A stretch of DNA of 64,000 bases from GWE2-42-39 sp963662895 (GTDB lineage Bacteria > Bacteroidota > Bacteroidia > Bacteroidales > Prolixibacteraceae): positions 806,001 through 870,000 of the forward strand of contig OY759982.1 of assembly GCA_963662895.1 (NCBI GenBank), given 5' to 3'. The notes below the pieces were generated by a model, which was not told where the DNA came from, searched no databases, and saw only the letters and a program-made list of their open reading frames with translations. The position numbers were made by a program, and so were the translations under genes. How positions within the stretch are numbered: position 1 is the first letter of the stretch; the number at the start of each line of letters is the position of its first letter. Below are positions 23,048 to 32,227 of the stretch, in pieces.

Positions 23048-24523
23048 TTAAATATGGATTTTTATCAAAAGGAGTCTCCCATTTTGCTTTTTCCTTCGAA
23101 TATTCATGCACCTGTTGAACGCAAGACAAAATTGATTCCCGAAATTTTTCAGGAACCACTCCGTCTGGATTGTTTCGTAGTATTGCCGCAATCCCGATTT
23201 AATGGCATTGCCATCTTTGCTGTTGAATTCTTTGACACATTTATCAAGCCATCCTATTGAGGGCTTTTCACTTTCTGTGTCTATATAATAGGGACCATAA
23301 TCAAACCTTACATTTGATGCCTTGGCCGTTAACTCGCGTTCGATTATATCTTCATAGCTTTCCACAAAACTGTCCTGCACTTTATGGAACATCAGGCACG
23401 ATGGAACTTGTCCATTTTTGCCAGGTTTCTGTTTCGCAACTTTTTTGGCGTGGCCGCAAAGTTTTCCGGCCAGATCAACAGCATAGTGGAATGGGTAATT
23501 TACTTTTATGTAGGCTATACCGGCACAAGCGGTAAGACCGTTTGATAACGAATTGAGTTTGGCTTTTGTAAATTTTTTCTTTGTTTGTTCCTCAAATTCT
23601 TTAAGATAAGCACTGGTAAAGTTCAGAGCTAAGTCAGCACGGCAAACAATGGTCAGGTCGTCACCACCAACAATAATTGGACGAAATGGAAAAATATCCT
23701 CCACTTTATTTTTTTCATGAAATGATTTTTCAAAAGCATTAACCGCAGCTTCTCTTGTCGACAAATCCAATAATTGTGAGAATAGCTTGGACACAGTCGT
23801 GTAATCCCTTTCTTCTGTTACTTCATTTTCCAACGATTTAAGAACTTTTCCCATGTTATTCCCATCGGCATGGATTACAGCCAGCCAACTGTATTTGGAG
23901 CCTTTGGAAGAAACAATCTTTTCAACATCGGTAGTTATCTTTTCTTTATCGAAATATTTGCCAAAGAACAGTTCACTAACCCTCGAAGATCTTTCAGCTT
24001 GTTTCAGTTTAAGAAATGTCGCTATGTCCAAAGGCTTTCCGTCTTTATCCTTTTCCCCACATGACGGTAAGCCTGTCCTCCGGGAACGATTAATGGACAT
24101 ATACCCCAAATCAACCGGACGGATTGGATTGCTGCGCTGAAAAGTTAGTTTTTGTTCCAATTCTTTAAACTTTTTTTGTTGCTCCTGAGGTGAAACATTT
24201 TCAGCAATTTCAACAACCGCTTGTCCTATTTGCACTCCGGGTGCAAGGTCAAGAACTGTTTTGGGAAACTTTCGCACAATTTTTTTACAAATTCCTTCCT
24301 GCGTTTCATCAAAAAGGTAACGGATATTTCCTGCAGCATTTCGGATCGCTTTTGGATCTTCTTTTAATTTTTCAAAGCTTTCCTTTTCAATCATTTTTGC
24401 AAACTCGGTGGTACATATTTGTTCCACCAATTCGCTTGCCCCGGCTATCTCTTTCAGTTTGTTGGTCTGAAAAATATAGCCTTGGATACTGTAAATGGTA
24501 AAACCATAGAGATAGTTTTTCAT
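23048..24523 (-). CDS. Cas10/Cmr2-like cyclase, short form with intact GGDD
   Basis: 491-residue Cas10-family palm-domain protein. The first palm opens YSIQGYIFQTNKLKEIAGAS, the usual Cmr2 signature. A zinc-finger-like linker is degenerate (RRTGLPSCG). The second palm has WLAVIHADGNNMG (~213-225) and the nucleotidyl-cyclase motif IIVGGDDLTIV with GGDD at 286-289, followed by GLTACAGIAYIKVNYPFHYA. There is no N-terminal HD nuclease domain; full Cas10 proteins are much longer. The active-site residues suggest it can make cyclic oligoadenylates. Oriented with the membrane protein and Cas6-like genes; no Csm/Cmr RAMP subunits are visible. Alternatives: a truncated type III-B relic, or a stand-alone Cas10-like cyclase. 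Confidence 0.8.
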   Translation of the reverse strand: MKNYLYGFTIYSIQGYIFQTNKLKEIAGASELVEQICTTEFAKMIEKESFEKLKEDPKAIRNAAGNIRYLFDETQEGICKKIVRKFPKTVLDLAPGVQIGQAVVEIAENVSPQEQQKKFKELEQKLTFQRSNPIRPVDLGYMSINRSRRTGLPSCGEKDKDGKPLDIATFLKLKQAERSSRVSELFFGKYFDKEKITTDVEKIVSSKGSKYSWLAVIHADGNNMGKVLKSLENEVTEERDYTTVSKLFSQLLDLSTREAAVNAFEKSFHEKNKVEDIFPFRPIIVGGDDLTIVCRADLALNFTSAYLKEFEEQTKKKFTKAKLNSLSNGLTACAGIAYIKVNYPFHYAVDLAGKLCGHAKKVAKQKPGKNGQVPSCLMFHKVQDSFVESYEDIIERELTAKASNVRFDYGPYYIDTESEKPSIGWLDKCVKEFNSKDGNAIKSGLRQYYETIQTEWFLKNFGNQFCLAFNRCMNIRRKKQNGRLLLIKIHI

Positions 24524-24581
24524 AAATTCACCTTATTTGATTTATTTGATTCTTTATCGATCCAGTATCATGGTTTGTATC

Positions 24582-24728
24582 TAGTGTCTGCAAGAAAAGT
24601 ATTACAAATGAAAATCACCAGGAACCCCATCCCTAAAGGGCGTGGTGATTTTCAACGAGTTGCCCCTTTAGGGTATGGGGTAAAATCTCGTTGAAAATCA
24701 ATAGCCATGTGTTTTCTTGCAGACACTA
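24582..24728. repeat. 147-bp MITE-like element in a 0.5-kb gene-free gap
   Basis: TAGTGTCTGCAAGAAAA (24582-24598) and its perfect complement (24712-24728) are 17-bp terminal inverted repeats. Inside is a nested palindrome (GATTTTCAACGAG / CTCGTTGAAAATC) around CCCTAAAGGG and CCTTTAGGG motifs. It has no ORF, so a non-autonomous element or a bidirectional terminator are both possible. The rest of 24524-25009 shows no gene. Confidence 0.6.
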
Positions 24729-25009
24729 TCTAAAGATTTTAATCCTTATAATGAATATCCATGGGAAATATGAATGACATCGGATTATAATTTATTGGCA
24801 AAAGACAGTGTCTTAGCCAAATAAAATTACGTTAATTAAAAAGAAAATGAAAGAGGAAACAGGGAAAAGATGGAGTTGAGTAAATGAAGAATTAGCTTAC
24901 ACTATAAAGATATGATTAGCTTTTTAATAGAAATCAAAAGCATGCCGTTTGCCGTGCATCGACAAAACTTTAATGTTAACAGGTTGAAATCCTGTCAGGA
25001 TCTGAACAT

Positions 25010-28000
25010 TTACAATAAACTGCTTGGTGAAATCCCAAACTGCTTTTTAAAGCAACGACTAAAATACAGAGGATCGTTAAAACCTACAATATCAGACACC
25101 TCTGAAACATTGTATTCTTTGGTCTTTAATAATTGCGCTGATTTTTTTAAGCGCAATGTCCGGACAAATTCATTCGGAGACAGGTTCGTAAGTTCTTTAA
25201 TTTTCCTGTACAATTTAGAAGAGCTTGTTCCCATTTCTTTGCATAAGAAATCAATTCTTAGCTCGGGTTTATCTATATTTTCCTCTATCAAGAGGCTAAG
25301 TTTATTTATAAATTGTTCATCGACAGGGGAATGAGACAGGATATTTATTTGACTCTCGACTTCTCCCGAAAACTTTGCTTTTAGGTCGAGCCTGGATTTG
25401 ATTATATTCTGAATCCTGATTTCAAGCAGTGACGGGTCGAATGGTTTTACGACATATCCGTCTGCACCTAATTTATAACCTTTTATTATGTTTTCATTTT
25501 CAGATAACGCCGTTAATAAAATAACCGGGATATGGCTGATCAACTCATCTTTTTTTAGCTCCATACAAAACTCAAAGCCATCTTTAACCGGCATCTTAAT
25601 ATCTGCAACACAAAGCATTGGTTTTACCTGTCTGCAAATTTGTAAGCCTTCCAACCCATTTTCGGCTTCATAAACTTTGTAGGTATCTGATAAATATTCT
25701 ACAATAAAATTTCTCAGTTCTTTGTTATCTTCAATAACCAGAATCTTTTCTTTAAGAGTAGTCGACTGAAGTATTTTTTTAGCTTTTAGCTTTGGTTGAT
25801 TTTCATCTTTAACAAGGTTTGAGTTTACATCAAAAATCTCGTTGTTTTCATAACTTTCGCGTTCTATGGGGATTTCAACAATAAAAACACTTCCTTTTCC
25901 CGGCTCGCTATTTACTTTTATTGTTGCTTTATGTATTTTCACTAACGATTCAACCAGAGATAACCCAATTCCTGATCCTGTATTTTCATTTTGGCTGTAT
26001 TCAACCTGGTAAAACCGTGAAAATATTTTCTTCTGGCTTTCTATGGGAATTCCTATTCCATCGTCACTAACTTCAACAACCAGCTTTTGCACATTATCAT
26101 GTTTTAATCCAACAAAAAGATCGACATTACCATATTTAGCCGTGAATTTAATAGCGTTAGACAGCAGGTTGTATAATATTTTGTCATATTTATCCCGGTC
26201 TATCCAACCCATAATTTGGTCGCACTCAGTTGTTAAATGTAAGTTTATTTTTTTATCCGAAGCCAGGCTTTTAAATGAATTGAATGTATTGCGGGTGTAT
26301 AACAGAATGTCGGTTTCTGAAACTTTAAGTTTTAATCCCCCGGTTTGGGCTTTTCTAAAATCGAGCAACTGGTTTATTAAATATAATAACCTGCTCGAAT
26401 TATTCAGAATTAAATTCACCCTGCTTTTCTGATAATCATCTACCCTGCCTTCTTCCATCAACTGTTTTGCCGGCCCTAAAATTAACGATATCGGGGTTCG
26501 TAACTCGTGTGATATATTGGTAAAAAAACGGAGCTTTTCATCATTTAGTTTTTCATCTTTTTCGCGTTTTACTTTTTCAAGTACCAACTCTTGCTTCAAA
26601 CGCATACTTTTTCGAATTTGCTTATGCACAAAATAAATGATGAGCGAAATCACAGCGATAAATAACAGAATGCTTTTATATGTCAGCCAAAACGGCTGTT
26701 TTATAACGATTGTGTAAGCAGATACCTTGCTCCAATGCCCACTGCTGTTTTGAGCTTTAACTTTAAAAACATACGTGTCGGGATACAAATTGGTGTATTG
26801 AATATTCCGCGAGTCATTGCCAACCGTAATCCACTCATTATCGAAACCTTCCAGCATGTACTGAAATTTATTTAACCGGACATTGACATACGACGGAGAT
26901 GAAAAAGAAAGTGAAAAATTACGATTGACGTAATTTAATTTCATCTCTTTGGAATAGTTAATATCTTCTTTAAGTATTACTTGCCTGTTAATAGTATCTC
27001 CCGGATAAACTTTTTCATTTTGAATTTTTACTTCTGTTATAAAAGGTGGTTCTGAAATGGGATTATCATTCATAATATTTGCAGGAAAATATATAATTCC
27101 TTCTTTCCCTGGTATATATACAATTGAGTCGTTAAATAATAAGAACCCGCTGTTGCTAAAAATATCAAGTCTGTTTCCGCTGTTGATATGGTAAATATCC
27201 AATTTCCTGGTAGATGAATTATACTTTCCAATTCTGTTATTGTTGAAGTTTAACCACATTTCCCCGTTTTTTCTAAACCGTATGTCGGTAATCCAGTCTT
27301 CACGAAGTTCATCGGGAAATGAAACCGGAATAAAATTATCTTTTAACGGATCATAATAATTTAATCCTTTGGTGGAGGCCATCCAAATAACTCCCTTACT
27401 GTCAATTCCAATATCTTTTGCACAAATGGAAGATAAACCTTCAGTATTACCTGTATTGCTGTTATAAGTCCTGGCTTTATTTTTTACAGGATCAAACTGA
27501 ATTACACCAGATTCGGCAGCTATCCAAAGAATACCATTGGCATCTGAAATTGCCTGATTGATTGCAATATCATGAAAAAAACCGGGAAGCAGTCCGGTAT
27601 ATGACCTATTCTTTGTATTCAATAAAACCGCACCATTGCCATGCGAGCCAATAAATAAATTCCCATTTTTCATCATATTAAAAGCCAGGGTGGGTGTTTC
27701 ACCGAACCCTGCGTCCACAGAAGAAAAGCTTCCCGTCAGATAATTAAATATCAAAATATCACCGTTCCACAAGCCACAGTAAAATGTCTTTCCATCAGAA
27801 GTATAAATACTGGCTATTTTTTTGTATTTGCGGGAAAGAACAGAAAACCCGTTGTTTTCACCCAGGAATAGTCCGTTATCATGAGTAGATACAATTAACT
27901 TATTATCCCAGGTTTTGGCAAAGCCGCTTATCCTGGGGATTTTATCGTCAATAAAAAATGAAATATCTTTTATGCTTTTAAACTGATTTTTATAGGTATC

Positions 28001-29032
28001 GTACTTATCCAGGCCATTTTCAGTCCCAATCCATAAAACGCCTGAACGGTCGAAATATAAAGCTGAAATTGAATTATCTATTAACGACGATTCTTCGGAT
28101 AAAACAGAATAATACCACTCATATTTTCCAGTGGTAATATCCTCCAGATGGTCGCAAACAATTAATCCGCCAAGTGTTCCCAGCCAATATTTTCCATTAG
28201 GGGCTTGTGTCACACAAATAAAATAAGGCCCTAACAAATTACGGACAGATACATTTGAAATTGGAAGCAGCTTAAACGTATCTTCAACCTTGTTCAGTTT
28301 ATATAGCCCTTCCCTTGATCCGACAAAAATATCTGATTTGTCGTCCTGGTATATAAAATATACATAAGGATTGATTTCTTTTGAATTGGGAATAACCAGA
28401 TCGTATGTTTTTATTTTAACAATTGTCCCTGCACTGCTTAGGGTAATTTTTGCAATTCCCCCGGTTCCGTTGCTCCCAATCCAGATCGAACCATTTGAAT
28501 CTTCAAATATTGATTTTATATAATTGAAACCATCTATTTCAACTTTTGTAAAATCATTTGTTTTTGTATCGTAAAAGCATAGGCCTTTATCTTTCATGCC
28601 TGCCCATACACGATCAAACTTATCAATATACAAAGCTCTTATTTCGGGATCGGGCAAACTCTGAGGATTGTCTTTTTCCGGTAAAAACGTTGTAAACTGA
28701 AATGTTCTCAAATTATGCAGTGTTAATCCGTTTCTGGTTCCAATCCACATCTGATCGGTATTGTGATTGATAGCCAAAGCAGTAATATCGTTGTTATTAA
28801 TACTTTTTCGCGATTTTGTCTTGCTGTGGAAAATGGTAAAATTATTGCCGTCAAAACTGTTTAGCCCATCAAAGGTCCCCAGCCACAATAAGCCTGAACC
28901 ATCCTGAATTATATGCCTGACAGAATTATGAGAAAGCCCCTGGTAATCAGAATAATGCTCAAACTTTATCCCTTCTGCAAAAACCGATGGAAAAATTAGC
29001 AACAAAAATACTATTGTATATCGTCCAATCAT
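25010..29032 (-). CDS. Hybrid two-component system (HTCS) regulator with AraC output
   Basis: 1340-residue single-chain sensor/regulator typical of Bacteroidota glycan loci. Domains in order: signal peptide; two beta-propellers of Reg_prop repeats (~25-700; DGSGLLWLGTFDGLNSFDG is one); Y_Y_Y domain (~710-785); one TM helix (~790-815); HisKA with phospho-acceptor in NISHELRTPISLILG (~845); HATPase (VSDDGIGIPIESQKKIFSRF, GSGIGLSLVESLV); receiver domain with Asp in VADIKMPVKDGFEF; and an AraC helix-turn-helix ending GFNDPLYFSRCFKKQFGISP. It presumably senses a periplasmic oligosaccharide and controls the NagX-SusD-SusC genes next to it, which share its orientation. Confidence 0.93.
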   Translation of the reverse strand: MIGRYTIVFLLLIFPSVFAEGIKFEHYSDYQGLSHNSVRHIIQDGSGLLWLGTFDGLNSFDGNNFTIFHSKTKSRKSINNNDITALAINHNTDQMWIGTRNGLTLHNLRTFQFTTFLPEKDNPQSLPDPEIRALYIDKFDRVWAGMKDKGLCFYDTKTNDFTKVEIDGFNYIKSIFEDSNGSIWIGSNGTGGIAKITLSSAGTIVKIKTYDLVIPNSKEINPYVYFIYQDDKSDIFVGSREGLYKLNKVEDTFKLLPISNVSVRNLLGPYFICVTQAPNGKYWLGTLGGLIVCDHLEDITTGKYEWYYSVLSEESSLIDNSISALYFDRSGVLWIGTENGLDKYDTYKNQFKSIKDISFFIDDKIPRISGFAKTWDNKLIVSTHDNGLFLGENNGFSVLSRKYKKIASIYTSDGKTFYCGLWNGDILIFNYLTGSFSSVDAGFGETPTLAFNMMKNGNLFIGSHGNGAVLLNTKNRSYTGLLPGFFHDIAINQAISDANGILWIAAESGVIQFDPVKNKARTYNSNTGNTEGLSSICAKDIGIDSKGVIWMASTKGLNYYDPLKDNFIPVSFPDELREDWITDIRFRKNGEMWLNFNNNRIGKYNSSTRKLDIYHINSGNRLDIFSNSGFLLFNDSIVYIPGKEGIIYFPANIMNDNPISEPPFITEVKIQNEKVYPGDTINRQVILKEDINYSKEMKLNYVNRNFSLSFSSPSYVNVRLNKFQYMLEGFDNEWITVGNDSRNIQYTNLYPDTYVFKVKAQNSSGHWSKVSAYTIVIKQPFWLTYKSILLFIAVISLIIYFVHKQIRKSMRLKQELVLEKVKREKDEKLNDEKLRFFTNISHELRTPISLILGPAKQLMEEGRVDDYQKSRVNLILNNSSRLLYLINQLLDFRKAQTGGLKLKVSETDILLYTRNTFNSFKSLASDKKINLHLTTECDQIMGWIDRDKYDKILYNLLSNAIKFTAKYGNVDLFVGLKHDNVQKLVVEVSDDGIGIPIESQKKIFSRFYQVEYSQNENTGSGIGLSLVESLVKIHKATIKVNSEPGKGSVFIVEIPIERESYENNEIFDVNSNLVKDENQPKLKAKKILQSTTLKEKILVIEDNKELRNFIVEYLSDTYKVYEAENGLEGLQICRQVKPMLCVADIKMPVKDGFEFCMELKKDELISHIPVILLTALSENENIIKGYKLGADGYVVKPFDPSLLEIRIQNIIKSRLDLKAKFSGEVESQINILSHSPVDEQFINKLSLLIEENIDKPELRIDFLCKEMGTSSSKLYRKIKELTNLSPNEFVRTLRLKKSAQLLKTKEYNVSEVSDIVGFNDPLYFSRCFKKQFGISPSSLL

Positions 29033-29174
29033 CTAAAAACGTAAAGATAGTATCTATTCAACTAATAATGAGATGTTAAACATGAAAACCAAAATATGTA
29101 GTTACAAATTAGTATAGAAAAAATATAACAATTATTGACCAGAAGTTAGTACTTAATTGGTTAAAGTAGAACTA

Positions 29175-30317
29175 TTATATTTTAATATAGATCCGTTTAC
29201 GATTGAGCCACCATCCCAGCATCCAGCATAGCATAACGTAAGCAATAGCGGTAACAAACGAGCCAAAGGGCCCGGGAAGAATTTGTTGGAAAATTTGTTC
29301 GCTCACCCATTCAAAAACATCAAGACCACCTCCTGCCGGAATCATACGGAGTATAACATAAAACAGCTCGGAAAAAAGGTAAATAAACAGCGGATTTTTT
29401 CCGAAAATATTAAAAAACTGAATGCCGTATTTTATCTTCCGAAGTTCGATTGCATATACTAAAACAGCCATAACAGCAAGGTCCCAGCCAACGGTGTAAA
29501 GCACAAACGGGCTTGTCCACAATTTTTTTGAAAGAGGGAAAACCAGGTTCCACCAGTGGGCCAGGGCAATCATGCCAAAAGCAATCATTAAAAGTTTGGC
29601 AATGCCTTCGAAGGACTTTCCTTTTTTCTGAATAAAAACACCGGCTATATAGCCCCATAACACATTCACGATAGCCGGCAAAGTACTCAGTAATCCCTCG
29701 GGATCGAAAGGCATACTGTCTTTTTTGTAAATATGCCCCAGTCCCAAAACGGACAAATCAAATTTGGTGGCAGCGTTGGTCGCCATTTCAAGTTTGGCCC
29801 CTGGTTCGCCAAAAGCATACAAGATACCCCAGTAAGCGAGCAAAATAACACCCGAAATAATCAGCGCGGCCTTTTCCGACAGATAATAAAAAATAACCGA
29901 CGCAAAGAAATAGCAAAGGGCAATGCGCTGCAAAACGCCCATAATCCTGGTTTCAGCAAAAGGTTTCCACATAAAATGCCCGTCGGCGCCGAACTTAAAG
30001 AATGGAAACCAGTACATCAGGTAACCCAATAAGAATATGACGACAGTACGTTTTATAATTTTCAGCCAGACCTCAGACACCGGCATATTTCTCATTTTCA
30101 ACATCGAAAAACTCATGGCATTTCCCACTGCAAACAGGAAGGAAGGAAATACCAAATCGGCCAGGGTAAATCCAGACCATTTTGCATGAACCAGATAGGG
30201 GTACAGATGTGCGCCCGTTCCCGGCGTGTTAACGACAATCATCAAAGCAATGGTTATGCCTCTGAAAACATCGAGTGAAAGAAAGCGTTCCGGTTTTTGT
30301 TTTAAGCTATTTTCCAT
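29175..30317 (-). CDS. NagX-like (DUF5009) acyltransferase-family membrane protein
   Basis: 380 residues, about ten transmembrane segments, related to heparan-alpha-glucosaminide N-acetyltransferase and NagX. Signature: RFLSLDVFRGITIALMIVVN, then FVFPSFLFAVGNAMSFS-like segments (LADLVFPSFLFAVGNAMSF) and RIMGVLQRIALCYF. Probably transports or acetylates an amino sugar or oligosaccharide at the inner membrane. It follows SusD in the same direction, but a hairpin at 30453-30484 lies between. Confidence 0.82.
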   Translation of the reverse strand: MENSLKQKPERFLSLDVFRGITIALMIVVNTPGTGAHLYPYLVHAKWSGFTLADLVFPSFLFAVGNAMSFSMLKMRNMPVSEVWLKIIKRTVVIFLLGYLMYWFPFFKFGADGHFMWKPFAETRIMGVLQRIALCYFFASVIFYYLSEKAALIISGVILLAYWGILYAFGEPGAKLEMATNAATKFDLSVLGLGHIYKKDSMPFDPEGLLSTLPAIVNVLWGYIAGVFIQKKGKSFEGIAKLLMIAFGMIALAHWWNLVFPLSKKLWTSPFVLYTVGWDLAVMAVLVYAIELRKIKYGIQFFNIFGKNPLFIYLFSELFYVILRMIPAGGGLDVFEWVSEQIFQQILPGPFGSFVTAIAYVMLCWMLGWWLNRKRIYIKI

Positions 30318-30452
30318 GATTAATAGTTGTAGTTTATTTCAAACCAGTCCTGCCTGTTAAATAAATTCGATATAAGCGCATCCGGTTTTAAATAGTATGT
30401 TTTATTCCAGGGTGAGATTTTTAACAGAACCTCAACAATTTGCATTATAAAA

Positions 30453-30484
30453 ATATAAGCAGGCAATTTTTCACCTGCCTATAT
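30453..30484 (-). terminator. Hairpin terminator downstream of susD
   Basis: ATATAAGCAGG and CCTGCCTATAT form an 11-bp stem with one mismatch, with T-rich tracts on both sides. On the minus strand it ends in TATTTTTAT, as expected of an intrinsic terminator after the SusD gene. Confidence 0.5.
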
Positions 30485-30592
30485 TATTTTTCTCTTTTAA
30501 ACTTAAAAGTATTTATTTCCTCTAATATTGTATCATTCCCAATAATTCGGGAACCATATCAATAGCATCCTGCAACCTCTTTTCCATCGTAA

Positions 30593-32215
30593 TTAATATC
30601 CTGCATTTTGAGTCCAGTTGGTGTTTTCATCCAGGATACCTGTTGGAACAGGGAATATACGCTTGGTATAATCAGTCCTGGCACTTGGATTGATTGTGTT
30701 TTTGTACCCCCAGTCATCCTCAAAGTGTCCGAAACGGATCAAGTCATTGCGCCGCCAGTTTTCATCGAAAAACTCACGGCCACGTTCATCAAGCAGTTCA
30801 TCCAATGTCGGATTTGTACTAATGGCAGGAGCGTTAACATAAGAACGTATCTGATTGAACAGTCCCATAGGTGTATCGCCGTTTGTAGCCGAGGCGCCAC
30901 GCAGGATAGCTTCACACTTGGTGAGCAGGATATCTGCATAACGGAAGATTGGCACATCATTGTCCTGGCAACGACCGTATAAACCATAATCAGTCGGGTC
31001 CATTATGAACTTATTGAAACGATATCCCTGAGACCAACCTGATACAGTGTTACCTACATTCAGGTTCTCATCAACTGACTGTAGAGTAATATCCTTTGTT
31101 AGTACTACCTGTTCACCTTTATAGATGAAAGGAGTTGTCGTTACTTTGTAAGTAGATGGATCGTACTGATATAAGGTCTCTTTAAATATTGCATCATTAC
31201 GACGATCGCCTTCCAAACTGAATAATGCTGCAAATTCAGGATTGACTGCAAAATTACCGGCAGCAGACTTTGCAAGTTTTATTCCATAAAGACCGGCCCC
31301 ACCATCTCCGTCAGAATCGCCCTTGCGCCATGTGCGGAAACGGCCATAAGTCAGACCATCCTTATTAGCGGCTGTGTAAGGCATGGCATATATAAAATCT
31401 TTAATTTCGTAGCCATTGGTTGGATAGAATTTTTCCAGGTAATCATCGCTAAGATCGAAAAGGCCGGATTGTATGATCTCATCACATACAGACACGCAAT
31501 CATCTAATTTTTCATTTGTCGCAGTTGCCGACCAACCTGAGCTGGTTACATCCTGTGTGTAAACATTCCAGTTGATATACAACTTTGCAAGAAGAGCATC
31601 AACCATCCAACGTGTAGGCTTGCCATAAGTAGAAGCATCAACAGAAGTTGTTATATTATCGCGGATGGCTAATAGTTCAGTTTCTATCCATTCGGCGACA
31701 TCTGCACGAGAGCTGCGTTCCAAAGCTTCATTCGAATCCGGTACATGATCCAAAACAGGCACATCCCCATAGCTATCCATCAAAATAAAATGATAGTAAG
31801 CACGAACAGCCCGGGCCGTAGCGGTAATTGACGCTTCTTCACCACCCAAATCCACAATAACCTGGTTACACTTGGTGATGCCACCCGACAAATCAGACCA
31901 AAAACCAATACATGCATCATCGGCCATAAAGTTATGCAAACTTGGATGCGCATAATTCCCGGAATCATAATAGTCACCATCATAACTTACGCCCATACAC
32001 TCATCAGAAGAGAAGGACATAGCCTCGTTGTAACGGCGCCCTAACATACCACGGAATGCATAATATACATCAGAAGTTTTGGCTTCTATGGCAATTTCCG
32101 AATCAGGATAAGATGTGTATTGAGATTTTATATCCACATCCAAATCTGTACAACTGCTGGTAACCAGAACTATTATTGCAGCTGATATAAAATATTTAAT
32201 ATTTATTTTTTTCAT
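30593..32215 (-). CDS. SusD/RagB-family glycan-binding lipoprotein
   Basis: 540-residue outer-membrane lipoprotein: signal peptide with lipobox VTSSC (Cys ~22), then the helical TPR-like SusD fold. Family features are RAVRAYYHFILMDSYGDVPV near 135-155, the PTRWMVDALLAKLYIN helix, FRYADILLTKCEAILRGA, and the C-terminal RGREFFDENWRRNDLIRFG. It caps the SusC barrel and captures oligosaccharide. SusC ends 13 bp upstream, so the pair is co-transcribed. Ligand unknown; no glycosidase gene adjoins this locus. Confidence 0.93.
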   Translation of the reverse strand: MKKINIKYFISAAIIVLVTSSCTDLDVDIKSQYTSYPDSEIAIEAKTSDVYYAFRGMLGRRYNEAMSFSSDECMGVSYDGDYYDSGNYAHPSLHNFMADDACIGFWSDLSGGITKCNQVIVDLGGEEASITATARAVRAYYHFILMDSYGDVPVLDHVPDSNEALERSSRADVAEWIETELLAIRDNITTSVDASTYGKPTRWMVDALLAKLYINWNVYTQDVTSSGWSATATNEKLDDCVSVCDEIIQSGLFDLSDDYLEKFYPTNGYEIKDFIYAMPYTAANKDGLTYGRFRTWRKGDSDGDGGAGLYGIKLAKSAAGNFAVNPEFAALFSLEGDRRNDAIFKETLYQYDPSTYKVTTTPFIYKGEQVVLTKDITLQSVDENLNVGNTVSGWSQGYRFNKFIMDPTDYGLYGRCQDNDVPIFRYADILLTKCEAILRGASATNGDTPMGLFNQIRSYVNAPAISTNPTLDELLDERGREFFDENWRRNDLIRFGHFEDDWGYKNTINPSARTDYTKRIFPVPTGILDENTNWTQNAGY

Positions 32216-32227
32216 AAGAATTTAATA

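Noticed and set aside
23048..24523. Cas10-like protein as a GGDEF diguanylate cyclase
   Set aside because: The Cmr2-type opening (YSIQGYIFQTNKLKEIAGAS), two palm regions and GGDD instead of GG(D/E)EF fit Cas10 better.
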